A DNA stretch of 64,000 bases from Gammaproteobacteria bacterium (lineage in GTDB: Bacteria; Pseudomonadota; Gammaproteobacteria; Pseudomonadales; Cellvibrionaceae): positions 1-64,000 of the forward strand of contig SEBV01000016.1 in the NCBI GenBank assembly GCA_004172865.1, written 5' to 3'. The position numbers and the translations under genes are program-made. A model generated the notes under the pieces. The model saw only the letters and a program-made list of their open reading frames with translations, was not told the DNA's origin and did not search any database. Shown piece by piece: positions 24,776-34,150 of this stretch (position 1 is its first letter; each line of letters begins with the position of its first letter).

Positions 24776-26632
24776 TTACTTTTTAATGTAATTGTTGAGC
24801 AGCCAGGTCATGGCTGGGCGTGGTGTGCCGTTGCTTTGAATAAGTCCACTACCGGTCACCCAAGTGGCGCCGTAGACATAACCCCAAATGGTGATACCTT
24901 TCACTGAAGGATGGTTATAGAAGACTGGGAATTGTTGCTGGAAAATTTGCAGTTGTGCCTGATCATCAGTTTTTGCAACATCGTATTCAGTGATATAAAT
25001 CGGCAAGCCTAATGCAGCAACTTTATTTAAATTACTGCTAACCGTGGCGGCTGAAAAACCTTCCAAACCATGAGCTTGTTCGCCCAATGCATCCACCACA
25101 CCAGCCGCAATAACAGGTTTAGCTAGCGCGATAAATTTATCGGTATCCCAACTGAGAACGTTGTAATCATTCAAAATGAGTGTGGCATTGGGGCAATATT
25201 GTCTCGCCAATTGGAAAGATTTAATAATCCAGTTATCACCAAATGCACGCTGTGCGTAAGCCGCTGGCGCATGACCGGGAATCGCTTCGTTCACCACATC
25301 GATATATTTAACATCTGGATAACGTGTACAGAAATTGCGAATCCAATCTTCAATGGCTTTAGCTTGTTCCGATGGACTGAGATTATTAATCCAGCTTGGG
25401 TACTGTGAACCCCACACAAAGGTATGCGCTTTCATTTGGATATTATTTTGGCGAGCGTAGGCATAAATGCGATCTAGCGCTGTCCAGTTATAAACGCCAC
25501 GCGTAGCTTCCACTGAACCCCACTTGCCTTCATTTTCCGGCGTGATTTGATTCCAGTAGGTGGCGAAATCTGATCTCACGGCTCCGTTAGTCGTAATATT
25601 CCCAATGAATTTTTTAGCGGTAGTGCCAGTGCTACTGGATGAACGTGATGATGAAGTGCTGGATGCGGGAACTTGACCAACAATTGAAAAATCATCGGCG
25701 TAGTAACTTACCGTTGTATCCGTAGATTCAATAATAAAATGCTGGAACACGGTTCCTGATTGTGTGTAAGTACCTTGCAGGAATCGCCACTCACTGGAGG
25801 TTGCGGTAACAACTGCAACTTGCGTGTACTCGTTGTAGGTAGATGAATCAGAATCGTCCTGACGCTTTGCAGTCAGCTGGATAACACTGTCCGGCGCACC
25901 CGGAGCCAATTTCACCCATACACCAACATCATATTGGCTGCCACTAACCAGCGAACCGACATTGAATGTGAGACCGTGCCAATTAGCGGTACGCCCGGAA
26001 ATAAGCACGCTCGCTGAACCACTATGTTTCACATCGGTAACTCGTGTGGGCGTACCGGCAGTAGTAGACCAATTCGTTAAAGCACTTTCCACACCGCCAT
26101 TCTGTGCAAAATTATTGGCGGGTGCGCTGTAACTGCTGGATGAAGAAGATGAGCTGGAAACCACCGAGCGTGATGTTGACACCGCACTGGAGCGAACAGA
26201 ACTCGATGCAACACTGCTGGTCACTCCGCCGGAACACGCAGCTCCACTAACACTTGGGCGCTCCACCGGTGCACCATTCTTATCGCCTTGAACACCAAAA
26301 CTTATTGATTGGCCAACCGGAATATTGGAATTCCAGGAGACACCGGAAGCAGCGTAAGGATTTGAACCGGATAGAGTTGCGTTCCAACTACTGGTAACGC
26401 GATTTGCGGAATAACTCCAATTCACGCTCCAGTTATTGATAGCAGCCGCCGTATCATTTTTGATGGTGATATTAGCTACAAAACCAGTGTTCCATTCATT
26501 ATCAATGGTGTAAGTACAAGACGCCAAGGCTGTATGGGATAAGGCGGTTAAAGCAGCACTTAAACCAACAAGGCTACATGCGCGCTTGAATGTGCGCGCA
26601 AGTGAGTATGAAGAGTATTTTGTTTTATACAT
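24776..26632 (-). CDS. Secreted CBM2-CBM22-GH10 endo-beta-1,4-xylanase
   Basis: An extracellular xylanase. Modules in order: signal peptide (ending HTALASC), CBM2 (CTYTIDNEWNTGF on), Ser-rich linker, CBM22-type module (NNFAQNGGVESALTNW to YYADDFSIVG), Ser linker, GH10 catalytic domain (KKFIGNITTNGAVRSDFATY to the C-terminus). The GH10 acid/base Glu is in DVVNEAIPG and the nucleophile Glu in PIYITEYD; substrate residues in ITPENEGKW and AHTFVWGSQ are present. The N-terminal ~300 residues closely match those of the downstream GH62 enzyme, so one arose by duplication. GGAG stands nine bases before the ATG. A CTACCTATT element at 26769 links it to the motifs near the AraC regulator and the arabinan locus. 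Ortholog of Cellvibrio xynB/xyn10B is likely (inference from layout and modules). Confidence 0.94.
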   Translation of the reverse strand: MYKTKYSSYSLARTFKRACSLVGLSAALTALSHTALASCTYTIDNEWNTGFVANITIKNDTAAAINNWSVNWSYSANRVTSSWNATLSGSNPYAASGVSWNSNIPVGQSISFGVQGDKNGAPVERPSVSGAACSGGVTSSVASSSVRSSAVSTSRSVVSSSSSSSSSYSAPANNFAQNGGVESALTNWSTTAGTPTRVTDVKHSGSASVLISGRTANWHGLTFNVGSLVSGSQYDVGVWVKLAPGAPDSVIQLTAKRQDDSDSSTYNEYTQVAVVTATSSEWRFLQGTYTQSGTVFQHFIIESTDTTVSYYADDFSIVGQVPASSTSSSRSSSSTGTTAKKFIGNITTNGAVRSDFATYWNQITPENEGKWGSVEATRGVYNWTALDRIYAYARQNNIQMKAHTFVWGSQYPSWINNLSPSEQAKAIEDWIRNFCTRYPDVKYIDVVNEAIPGHAPAAYAQRAFGDNWIIKSFQLARQYCPNATLILNDYNVLSWDTDKFIALAKPVIAAGVVDALGEQAHGLEGFSAATVSSNLNKVAALGLPIYITEYDVAKTDDQAQLQIFQQQFPVFYNHPSVKGITIWGYVYGATWVTGSGLIQSNGTPRPAMTWLLNNYIKK

Positions 26633-27083
26633 TATCTTAATCTCCGTATAGGAATGATTTAATGAAATGAGTTTTTAGCCCGTGAGTGATCCCTAGTGAC
26701 ATTTAAAAAGTGACATTTAAAATTTAAAGAATAACCACAAGGGAATCGACAAAGCCGACGTGTTGAAACTACCTATTATTTTTTTTGATCAAGTGATTCA
26801 ACTCGCTGAGTTAAATTAACTGTTCAGTATGAGTAGTAGCGCTACGGCCTGAGTTGCACGAGCCTGAGATTAAAGAAATTAGTATTTGAAAGATTGAATT
26901 TTTGAACGCTATTTTATAAATCTGCAGAAAGTTGAAGACTTGATGTCATTTTTTTGATGTGGAATTACAAAGTAAATTGCAAATGAGAACTGGGGCGACA
27001 TCTACAAACAAGCTGAAATTTTAGAGGCGAGTTTTCTTTGGCTCTACGAACCAAAAGTATTTATTTAAGAGCGGGATGAAGCT
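26633..27083. promoter_or_regulatory. Upstream region of the GH10 gene with an operator-like motif
   Basis: A 451-base region with no gene. CTACCTATT at 26769-26777, followed by a T run, matches the element at 10802-10810 in the GH43/receptor control region. A doubled AGTGACATTTAAAA (26694-26722 region) is a short direct repeat. Both are candidate sites for the AraC-type regulator encoded just upstream. Confidence 0.4.
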
Positions 27084-28256
27084 TCAAGAATTGACTTGAT
27101 CTGGAATTCTTTGCGGATATAAAACCTTAAAGACTTTTGGTGCGCAGCCATATTCGGTTTTAAATAATTTATTGAAATAAGACACGTTATTGTAACCAAC
27201 CAAATAGGCAATTTCTGACACGCTGGCATCTTCATTTTCTGACAGCAATCGCGCCGACTCCGTTAGCCGCAATTTGTTGAGATAGGTCGTGAATGTGAGA
27301 CCCAATTCCTCTTTTAATATTTCATTAATTTTTGTCCTATTAACACCCAGTGCTGTTGCTGCCATTTCCAAACTTAACTCGGGGTTAGCATATTCAGTCG
27401 CCATAAAACGCAAAACTGCACCTTTTTCCTTATCCTTTTGTGGCTCAATCGATAATTTTTTATACGCCATCAATGGCTGATCCTGCTTTACCTTTTCTCG
27501 AATATCAATCGTCAACACTTGCTTGTAACGTCGAAAAAATTGCACAAAAAATCCCAGCCATATACATAAACTCAATAGGGCCGCTGCATAAATGTAGCGC
27601 GAGTCAGTGCCATGTAAATTCACATCCGTTAATTTTACATGGGAGGGTGTATCGAGCGGGCTTTGCAAAGAATTTACCCAGGCAAAGCCCATGGTTTTAT
27701 TGAGCTGATAACCGGTGTCGCTGTGTTCAAAACCGTAGCGACCTAACCACCAATAGGGAGTATCTAATTGATCGAAACGAATGGTGACCGTACTCCAATG
27801 AGCATCGCAAGAAAAAGCTCTGGAGGAAACGCGACGAGTGTTCGCTTTATTAATATCAGTCACTTTTTCATCAAAGCTAAATAAGACGAGCAGTAACACA
27901 TTTTTGGGATCACACAACACCTTGAATGACAAGCTGCTGTACCTCGTTAGGTCTACTAACTTATACGGCTGAACCGCGTCCATAAAAGCAATGGTGTAAT
28001 GGGTGTAAGGATAAAACTGGCTCGAATCCAGAAAAAAATCGTACTCAACCGTACCGACATTATTCTTAACCGAAAGCTGGGTTTTGCCTTCAGGCATCGC
28101 AGGTTCAACTGCAGCAGACCATAAAAAATCAGGATCTCGCCCCGGAAATAAAGACGCGTTTAACTTGGACTTCATGAATCCCGCGTAGATGAGGCCTGCA
28201 GTAAGCAAAAGCACCGCAACAAATCCAGCAAGGACATTTCGATAAAACTTCAGCAT
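27084..28256 (-). CDS. Membrane-anchored AraC-family transcriptional regulator
   Basis: A one-protein signal transducer. Residues ~8-28 form a first transmembrane helix (VLAGFVAVLLLTAGLIYAGF). A periplasmic domain of about 190 residues follows, then a second helix (YIYAAALLSLCIWLGFFVQF, about 220-240) and a cytoplasmic linker. The C-terminal ~100 residues are an AraC double helix-turn-helix: LSLEMAATALGVNRTKINEI, then VSEIAYLVGYNNVSYFNKLF with the classic GY.N.SYF..LFK pattern. The periplasmic part probably senses a sugar or oligosaccharide, but I recognise no named fold. It lies directly upstream of the GH10-GH62 pair on the same strand, and motifs shared with the arabinan locus suggest it controls both. 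An alternative is that a separate cytoplasmic regulator reads those motifs. Confidence 0.85.
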   Translation of the reverse strand: MLKFYRNVLAGFVAVLLLTAGLIYAGFMKSKLNASLFPGRDPDFLWSAAVEPAMPEGKTQLSVKNNVGTVEYDFFLDSSQFYPYTHYTIAFMDAVQPYKLVDLTRYSSLSFKVLCDPKNVLLLVLFSFDEKVTDINKANTRRVSSRAFSCDAHWSTVTIRFDQLDTPYWWLGRYGFEHSDTGYQLNKTMGFAWVNSLQSPLDTPSHVKLTDVNLHGTDSRYIYAAALLSLCIWLGFFVQFFRRYKQVLTIDIREKVKQDQPLMAYKKLSIEPQKDKEKGAVLRFMATEYANPELSLEMAATALGVNRTKINEILKEELGLTFTTYLNKLRLTESARLLSENEDASVSEIAYLVGYNNVSYFNKLFKTEYGCAPKVFKVLYPQRIPDQVNS

Positions 28257-28475
28257 TATTAAAACAACCTTAGTTCAAAGCGTGCATACCGAATCAGTGC
28301 GCAAAGCTAAAACTAACAGCGTTAACCTGGATATTTGGCTTCAGAGCTATTCAAAGTCCGGGTAACTAATGGTTAAGGGCGCGCAATCGGAACCTAACGG
28401 AGGAAGTACACGCACCACAATGGAATTTATTAATTATTGTAAAAACCCGTAAGTGAAGAGATGGCACTTTAAGGT

Positions 28476-28510
28476 TTGACCAAGATAATGTCATACAATC
28501 CTATAGGTAG
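28476..28510 (+). promoter_or_regulatory. Operator-like element upstream of the AraC regulator
   Basis: TTGAC (28476-28480), then GTCATACAAT (28490-28499), then TATAGGTAG (28502-28510). The TTGAC-to-GTCATACAAT distance of 14 bases equals that at 10937-10960 in the arabinan control region. It sits in the 399-base divergent gap between the AraC gene and ppk2, where no other gene is seen. Probably an autoregulatory site or a promoter for ppk2. Confidence 0.5.
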
Positions 28511-28655
28511 ACAATATAGTCATAGTGATTATATCTTGCGTAACTGGTCGTTTAACGAGATATGTGAAGGTAACCGATAGCTTCCAAGGTGTTATTTAAC
28601 TGTAACAATTAAGAAATATACTTTAGGCGTCATCAACACCACGGTCAGGTTTCCT

Positions 28656-29573
28656 ATGAGCTTAATAGACGCAGAACTTGTGCAACGTATTCACAATGAT
28701 TTTCTTGATAGCTACGATGAGGAATTAGAGTTGGAATTTGAAGACCGCGTTTTCGATCAGATTGCCGACGTAGAATCTCTAAATGACTCCGAAGAAAATA
28801 AAGAATACCGTCGTCTTTACTTTCGCGAATTGTTCCGCCTGCAAGGTGAGTTAGTAAAACTGCAAGATTGGGTGGCGAGCACCGGCCACAAAGTTGTAGT
28901 GATTTTTGAAGGGCGAGATGCCGCAGGAAAAGGTGGCGTTATTAAGCGCATCACACAACGCCTTAACCCACGTATTTGTCGCGTTGCAGCATTGCCTGCG
29001 CCTAACGAGCGCGAGCGTAGCCAATGGTATTTTCAGCGTTATGTATCGCACTTACCCGCCGCTGGCGAAATAGTATTGTTTGACCGCAGTTGGTATAACC
29101 GCGCTGGCGTAGAACGCGTTATGGGTTTTTGTAACGATGAACAATACGAAGAATTTTTTCGCTCAGTGCCAGACTTTGAACGCATGCTCGTGCGCTCTGG
29201 AATTCAAGTTATTAAATATTGGTTCTCAATTTCCGACGAAGAACAGAACTTACGTTTCCTCGGTAGAATTCACGATCCATTAAAGCAGTGGAAGCTCAGC
29301 CCAATGGATTTGGAATCGCGTAGACGTTGGGAACATTACACAAAGGCAAAGGAAATTATGCTGGAGCGCACTCACATCGAAGAAGCTCCATGGTGGGTCG
29401 TTGAAGCGGTTGATAAGAAAAAAGCACGCTTGAATTGCATTCATCATTTACTGAATCAAATGCCTTACGAAGAAATTAAACGCCCAGTAATTGATTTGCC
29501 TGAGCGCGAGTATCACGATGACTACGCAAGGCAGCCAGTACCCAAAGAAATGTTTGTTCCAGACATTTACTAA
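28656..29573 (+). CDS. ppk2: Polyphosphate kinase 2 (PPK2, class I type)
   Basis: A cytoplasmic enzyme transferring phosphate between polyphosphate and nucleotides, mainly making nucleoside triphosphates from diphosphates. The single PPK2 domain has Walker A FEGRDAAGKGGVIKRI, the lid-region Arg residues in NERERSQWYFQRYV and the Walker-B-like FDRSWYNRAGVERVMGF, followed by RSGIQVIKYWFSIS. About 55 acidic residues precede the core, and total length (305) fits one-domain PPK2. Class assignment is from overall similarity only. It is transcribed away from the AraC regulator and is followed after 80 bases by a methyltransferase gene. No link to polysaccharide use is visible. Confidence 0.93.
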   Translation: MSLIDAELVQRIHNDFLDSYDEELELEFEDRVFDQIADVESLNDSEENKEYRRLYFRELFRLQGELVKLQDWVASTGHKVVVIFEGRDAAGKGGVIKRITQRLNPRICRVAALPAPNERERSQWYFQRYVSHLPAAGEIVLFDRSWYNRAGVERVMGFCNDEQYEEFFRSVPDFERMLVRSGIQVIKYWFSISDEEQNLRFLGRIHDPLKQWKLSPMDLESRRRWEHYTKAKEIMLERTHIEEAPWWVVEAVDKKKARLNCIHHLLNQMPYEEIKRPVIDLPEREYHDDYARQPVPKEMFVPDIY

Positions 29574-29652
29574 GTACGCACAGATTTTGCATCATAAAAA
29601 ATAGTATTTCTTCTACTGAACATCGACTAACAAATACATCGAAGGACTTATT

Positions 29653-30282
29653 GTGCCCGAACTCATTGCTCCGCCCGAAAAAAATACGCTTGGCGCTTAC
29701 GGAATTTGGCTATTTACCGAAAAACATTCGCAAATCAAACGCATTAAAAAACAAGTAACGCCCAGCGTGCACGGCGATCGTCATTGGGATTCCAGCTATT
29801 TACTGATGGATTATTTCACCCAGTACCCGCCCACAAAAAAGGCTCGCGTGCTGGATGTAGGTTGCGGTTGGGGCCCAACCTCAATATTTTTTGCCAGCAA
29901 AGGCTGCAAAGTTACCGGTATGGATGTAGATGAAGATGTATTTGCATTTTTGGATGCACAAGCAGATTTCAACGATGTAAAAATCGCAAAGCTTACTTGC
30001 GCGATGAAAGACATGAAGAAAAAGGATTTGGAAAATTTCGATATTATTGTTGGTGGCGATATTTGCTTTTGGGACGAACTCGCCGACGAATGGTTCGCCA
30101 TGCTAAAACGTGCCGCTCAAGCAGGTGTAAAAAAAGTAGTATTGGCCGACCCTGGTCGTAGTCCATTTTTAGCATTGATCGACAAATGCGAAAAACGTTG
30201 GCCAACTGATTTATTAATTTGGTATGCATTGGAACCCAAAAAGTTCGAAGGCAGTTTGATGGTGGTGACACTAAATAAATAA
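29653..30282 (+). CDS. Class I SAM-dependent methyltransferase
   Basis: A cytoplasmic methyltransferase of unknown substrate. The SAM-binding motif I is VLDVGCGWGPTSIFFA; an acidic residue for the ribose follows in VTGMDVDEDV, and motif IV is FDIIVGGDICFWDEL. The start is GTG at 29653, with AAGGAC seven bases upstream. The GGDICFWD sequence resembles protein-lysine or small-molecule methyltransferases of the METTL/Nnt1 group, but not strongly enough to name. It lies 79 bases after ppk2 on the same strand and converges with cobQ. It may be co-transcribed with ppk2. Confidence 0.8.
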   Translation: MPELIAPPEKNTLGAYGIWLFTEKHSQIKRIKKQVTPSVHGDRHWDSSYLLMDYFTQYPPTKKARVLDVGCGWGPTSIFFASKGCKVTGMDVDEDVFAFLDAQADFNDVKIAKLTCAMKDMKKKDLENFDIIVGGDICFWDELADEWFAMLKRAAQAGVKKVVLADPGRSPFLALIDKCEKRWPTDLLIWYALEPKKFEGSLMVVTLNK

Positions 30283-30298
30283 AATCTGCATTAAATTC

Positions 30299-31759
30299 TT
30301 ACTTAACAGGGATGTTAAGTAAATCCAAATTCATTGCTACTTCAACCTCCTTCGCCAACCGATTTAATTCTCGCTCACGCAGCTCATCCATCACAATTAG
30401 TTCGCTCAGTTCTGCACCTGCCCATTGCAAAATTTTATTTGTCGCTTCGGCTGAATCGAATAGGCCGTGCAGATAAGTACCGAGAATCTGCTCATCTTCA
30501 CTCATTGCGCCATCCGCAATTAAAGTATCACCATCTGCAAAATAAAGTGCAGGTTTATTCAATGCTGGACCTTGCGATATACCGCAATGAATTTCATAGC
30601 CTTGAATAGCGGTTACTTTATCCCATAGCAAACCTTGTTGCTGGCGCAATATTTTTTCGGGCTTTAATTGTGTCTCCATTGCAAAATAACCCAAACCATT
30701 AATTTCACCGAGTATGCTTTCGATAGCATCCGGGTCAGCAATAAGATCACCCAACATTTGAAAGCCGCCGCAAATACCAATTAACTTGCCGCCGTAGCGT
30801 AAATGTTTCGCAATACTGTTATCCCAACCTTGCGCGCGCAAAAACTGTAAATCTGCACATACATTTTTGCTGCCGGGAATAATAATTAAATCGCATGTAG
30901 GAATGTAGTGCTCCGGCCCAACCCAAGTGAAATCAACCTCAGGATTAAAACGCAGCGCATCGAAATCGTTGTGATTTGAAATGCGCGGTAATGCCAATAC
31001 AGCAATTTTTATTTTTGTATTTGAATTCTTCTGTGTATGTTTATCCAATGCATCCTCAGCATCTAACCGCAGCCCTTGAATGTAGGGAATAACACCTAAT
31101 ACAGGTTTACCGGTTTTTTGCTCCAGCCAATCTAAACCAGATTGCAATAAACTCATATCACCGCGAAAGCGATTTATCACAAAACCTATTACACGATTTT
31201 GTTCAGAAGCACTCAACAAATCCAGTGTGCCGACGATATGCGCAAATACACCACCGCGGTCAATATCCGCAATAATAATGACGGGGCAATCAACTGCTTC
31301 TGCAAAACCCATATTGGCAATATCGCGGTCGCGCAAATTAATTTCGGCGGGACTACCCGCGCCTTCAACCACAATTACATCATACTGTTTTTGTAGGCGC
31401 TGATAAGATTCCAGCACAGCATTCATCGCATGAGTTTTATAATCGTGATAAACCGCGGCATCCATATCACGCACTGCTTTGCCGTGAATAATAATTTGCG
31501 CTTTGGTGTCGCTAGTGGGTTTAATCAGAACGGGATTCATATCCGTGTGCGGTTTCAAACCTGCTGCCTGCGCTTGTAATGCTTGCGCGCGGACTATCTC
31601 ACCGCCGTCTTCGGTAACTGCAGAATTTAAAGCCATATTTTGCGGTTTAAAAGGCACAACCGATACACCATGATTTTTTAGAATCCTACAGAGCGCAACA
31701 ACCAAAGTAGTTTTACCTGCGTCTGAGGTGGTGCCTTGAATCATGATAGTATTAGACAT
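30299..31759 (-). CDS. cobQ: Cobyric acid synthase CobQ (CbiP)
   Basis: Amidates four side chains of adenosylcobyrinic acid a,c-diamide, using glutamine and ATP. The N-terminal synthetase half has a P-loop-like [14 protein letters not shown], and [13 protein letters not shown] and [13 protein letters not shown] typical of CobQ. The C-terminal class I glutamine amidotransferase half has the nucleophile Cys in [10 protein letters not shown] and the His in [10 protein letters not shown]. Length (486) is normal. It is divergent from cobT, with only 60 bases between starts. No corrin-ring synthesis genes are in this window, so in this context it may serve in salvage of incomplete corrinoids; other cob genes may lie elsewhere. 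Confidence 0.96.
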   Translation of the reverse strand: MSNTIMIQGTTSDAGKTTLVVALCRILKNHGVSVVPFKPQNMALNSAVTEDGGEIVRAQALQAQAAGLKPHTDMNPVLIKPTSDTKAQIIIHGKAVRDMDAAVYHDYKTHAMNAVLESYQRLQKQYDVIVVEGAGSPAEINLRDRDIANMGFAEAVDCPVIIIADIDRGGVFAHIVGTLDLLSASEQNRVIGFVINRFRGDMSLLQSGLDWLEQKTGKPVLGVIPYIQGLRLDAEDALDKHTQKNSNTKIKIAVLALPRISNHNDFDALRFNPEVDFTWVGPEHYIPTCDLIIIPGSKNVCADLQFLRAQGWDNSIAKHLRYGGKLIGICGGFQMLGDLIADPDAIESILGEINGLGYFAMETQLKPEKILRQQQGLLWDKVTAIQGYEIHCGISQGPALNKPALYFADGDTLIADGAMSEDEQILGTYLHGLFDSAEATNKILQWAGAELSELIVMDELRERELNRLAKEVEVAMNLDLLNIPVK

Positions 31760-31819
31760 TTTTACCTAACCGAATATTTTAAAGATCAATTTAAATGCAT
31801 CTTTAGTACTGGATAAATT

Positions 31820-32857
31820 ATGCGCAGCGACTGGAATATAAAACCTGTAGATAATAAAAACGCATCTGCTATAGCAGACATAATTAATCAGAAAACCAAA
31901 CCTTTAGGTGCACTTGGCGATTTGGAAAAAATTGCCGCGCAAATTGCATTAATACAAGGAACGCAAAAAATAACGGTACACACGGTTATGATTATTTTTG
32001 CAGCAGATCATGGCATTGCTGATGAAGGTGTCAGCATAGCACCGAGCATAGTAACGCAACAAATGGTGTTGAATTTTTTACAAGGTGGCGCGGCGATTAA
32101 TTGTTTCTGTCGCACTCAAAATTTACCACTGTTCGTTGTGGATGCAGGAATAAAATATCCGATACAGCCGCACCCCGAAGCTTTAATTAATCAGCGTATT
32201 GCTGCTGGCACAAAAAACTTTTCAAAAGAACCAGCGATGACTTTGACTGAGGCGGAAAATGCTATTTCATTTGGAGCATCGCTCGCGGAAAATTTTATAG
32301 CGCGTGAATTTACCGTTTTGGCATTTGGCGAGATGGGTATTGGAAACTCAAGTTCAGCAGCAGCGCTCTTAGCTGCTATTTCGGGTGAGCCAGTTGAAGA
32401 TTGTACCGGTAGAGGCACAGGGATTAGCGATGACCAATTTGCAAAAAAAATACAGCTAATAACCAAAGCACTTGCTAGAATTTCCAAAAGATCTCTAACC
32501 CCTATTGAGTTATTAAGTGAGTTGGGTGGTTTTGAAGTAGCGCAAATATGCGGAGCAATGCTTGCTACTGCACAAGCCAAAAAAATAATTTTGGTAGATG
32601 GATTTATTGCATCTGCCGCAGCGCTTTTGGCAATAGAACTTAATCCCGCCGCCCGTGATTACATGATATTCGCACACCAGTCACACGAAAAAAGCCATCA
32701 ATTGTTATTACAAAAGCTTAATGCCAGGCCATTACTAGATTTGGGTTTACGTTTAGGTGAAGGCACAGGTGCTGCGCTCGCAGTACCGTTATTAAAAGCG
32801 GCTGAAAGCTTTTATAACGATATGGCGACATTTTCGAGCACCGGAATTACCGTATGA
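31820..32857 (+). CDS. cobT: Nicotinate-nucleotide-dimethylbenzimidazole phosphoribosyltransferase CobT
   Basis: Makes alpha-ribazole phosphate from dimethylbenzimidazole and nicotinate mononucleotide, activating the lower ligand of cobalamin. Family signatures are visible: KPLGALGDLEKIAAQIA, FAADHGIADEGVS, GEMGIGNSSSAAALLA and ARDYMIFAHQSHEKSH, and the C-terminal LDLGLRLGEGTGAALA that contains the catalytic Glu. The length of 345 residues is typical. Its stop overlaps the start of cobS by four bases (ATGA), so the two are translationally coupled in a cobT-cobS-cobU-cobC operon. Confidence 0.97.
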   Translation: MRSDWNIKPVDNKNASAIADIINQKTKPLGALGDLEKIAAQIALIQGTQKITVHTVMIIFAADHGIADEGVSIAPSIVTQQMVLNFLQGGAAINCFCRTQNLPLFVVDAGIKYPIQPHPEALINQRIAAGTKNFSKEPAMTLTEAENAISFGASLAENFIAREFTVLAFGEMGIGNSSSAAALLAAISGEPVEDCTGRGTGISDDQFAKKIQLITKALARISKRSLTPIELLSELGGFEVAQICGAMLATAQAKKIILVDGFIASAAALLAIELNPAARDYMIFAHQSHEKSHQLLLQKLNARPLLDLGLRLGEGTGAALAVPLLKAAESFYNDMATFSSTGITV

Positions 32858-33618
32858 TTTTTAGTGCAGTAAAAAGTGAATTGAATTTATTCTTTTTGGC
32901 GCTGGGTTATTTTAGCCGCATACCTATGCCGAAATGGATTATGTACAGCACAGAGAATCTCAATCACGCCAGCCGCTATTTTACGCTCGTTGGCTGGTTA
33001 CTTGGCTTATGCGTTGCGGGAATTTATTATATCGCTCACCAGTGTTTCTCGGTAAACATCAGCATTTGGTTGTGTATGCTCGCAAGCTTAATATTAACTG
33101 GAGCCTTTCATGAAGATGGGTTGGCAGACACAGCAGATGGATTAGGCGGTGGTTTCACCCGCGAAAAAAAATTAGCCATTATGAAAGACAGCCGTATTGG
33201 TACTTACGGTGCATGCGCATTACTAATGGCATTATTTGGAAAATATATTTTACTGCAAGAGATCAAAAATTTATTAATCGCCATTCCAGTCGCCTATGCT
33301 TTATCTCGCACAGTGGCGAGTAGCTTGTTATTCACCATGAATACCGCTAGTGACCCAGATACCGAAAAAACCAAACCACTCGCAAAATCGCAATCTCGTA
33401 TCGATATGCTGATTTTAGTCGGCTCAGCGTTACCAATATTTTTATTAATAAATATTAAAACCGCGCTTTTACTGCTACTACTTTTGCTAAGCATTCGTCA
33501 CATATTTCAAGTTTATTTTAATCGCCATTTAGGCGGTGTTACGGGTGACTGTTTGGGCGCAACACAACAAGTATCGGAATTGTGTATTTACCTGTTATTG
33601 ATTAGCCAAGGAATTTAA
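32854..33618 (+). CDS. cobS: Adenosylcobinamide-GDP ribazoletransferase CobS
   Basis: An inner-membrane enzyme that joins adenosylcobinamide-GDP with alpha-ribazole (phosphate) to complete cobalamin. The N-terminal FFLALGYFSRIPMPKW and the metal-binding GAFHEDGLADTADGLGGG are the family signatures, and several hydrophobic helices follow (for instance 190-225). Length (254) is usual. It overlaps cobT by four bases, and cobU starts one base after its stop. Confidence 0.96.
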   Translation: MIFSAVKSELNLFFLALGYFSRIPMPKWIMYSTENLNHASRYFTLVGWLLGLCVAGIYYIAHQCFSVNISIWLCMLASLILTGAFHEDGLADTADGLGGGFTREKKLAIMKDSRIGTYGACALLMALFGKYILLQEIKNLLIAIPVAYALSRTVASSLLFTMNTASDPDTEKTKPLAKSQSRIDMLILVGSALPIFLLINIKTALLLLLLLLSIRHIFQVYFNRHLGGVTGDCLGATQQVSELCIYLLLISQGI

Positions 33619-33619
33619 G

Positions 33620-34150
33620 ATGAGTGTCACATTAATTATTGGCGGTGCTCGTTCTGGTAAATCGAAATACGCAGAAGAGCTGGCCATCAAAAATTCAGGC
33701 ACAGTTTGCTATATTGCAACGGCAACGCCACTTGATGCAGAAATGGAAGCGCGGATCCATCATCATAAAATAAGACGCCCAAGCGATTGGCTTTTACATG
33801 AATGCCCGCTCGATTTAGCGGACTTATTGAAAATGGAAGCAAAAAAGGAACAAACAGTTTTGGTCGATTGTTTAACCTTATGGATTAATAATCAGCTTCA
33901 CGAAAATTCACAACAGGATTTTTCGCTTTTATTCTTCAACCTTATTGCAAGTATCAAGAATTCGGTTGCCAATATTATTTTTGTCGCCAACGAAGTTGGC
34001 TTGGGAATTATTCCGCTTGGTGAAATAACTCGCCAATTTGTCGACGAAGCGGGCCGATTAAACCAACAGGTTGCGCAAGCAGCAGATGAGGTTATCTTTA
34101 TGGTTGCGGGCCTACCCGTGCCAGTTAAACAAAAGCCGCAGGTACGTTGA
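33620..34150 (+). CDS. cobU: Adenosylcobinamide kinase / guanylyltransferase CobU (CobP)
   Basis: A bifunctional cytoplasmic enzyme that phosphorylates adenosylcobinamide and then transfers GMP to it. The P-loop GGARSGKSKYAE is at the N-terminus, followed by YIATATPLDAEMEARIHHHK, with the His region that takes GMP, then LVDCLTLWINN and FVANEVGLGIIPLGEITR. The length of 176 residues is typical. Tightly packed: one base after cobS and overlapping cobC by four bases. Confidence 0.96.
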   Translation: MSVTLIIGGARSGKSKYAEELAIKNSGTVCYIATATPLDAEMEARIHHHKIRRPSDWLLHECPLDLADLLKMEAKKEQTVLVDCLTLWINNQLHENSQQDFSLLFFNLIASIKNSVANIIFVANEVGLGIIPLGEITRQFVDEAGRLNQQVAQAADEVIFMVAGLPVPVKQKPQVR

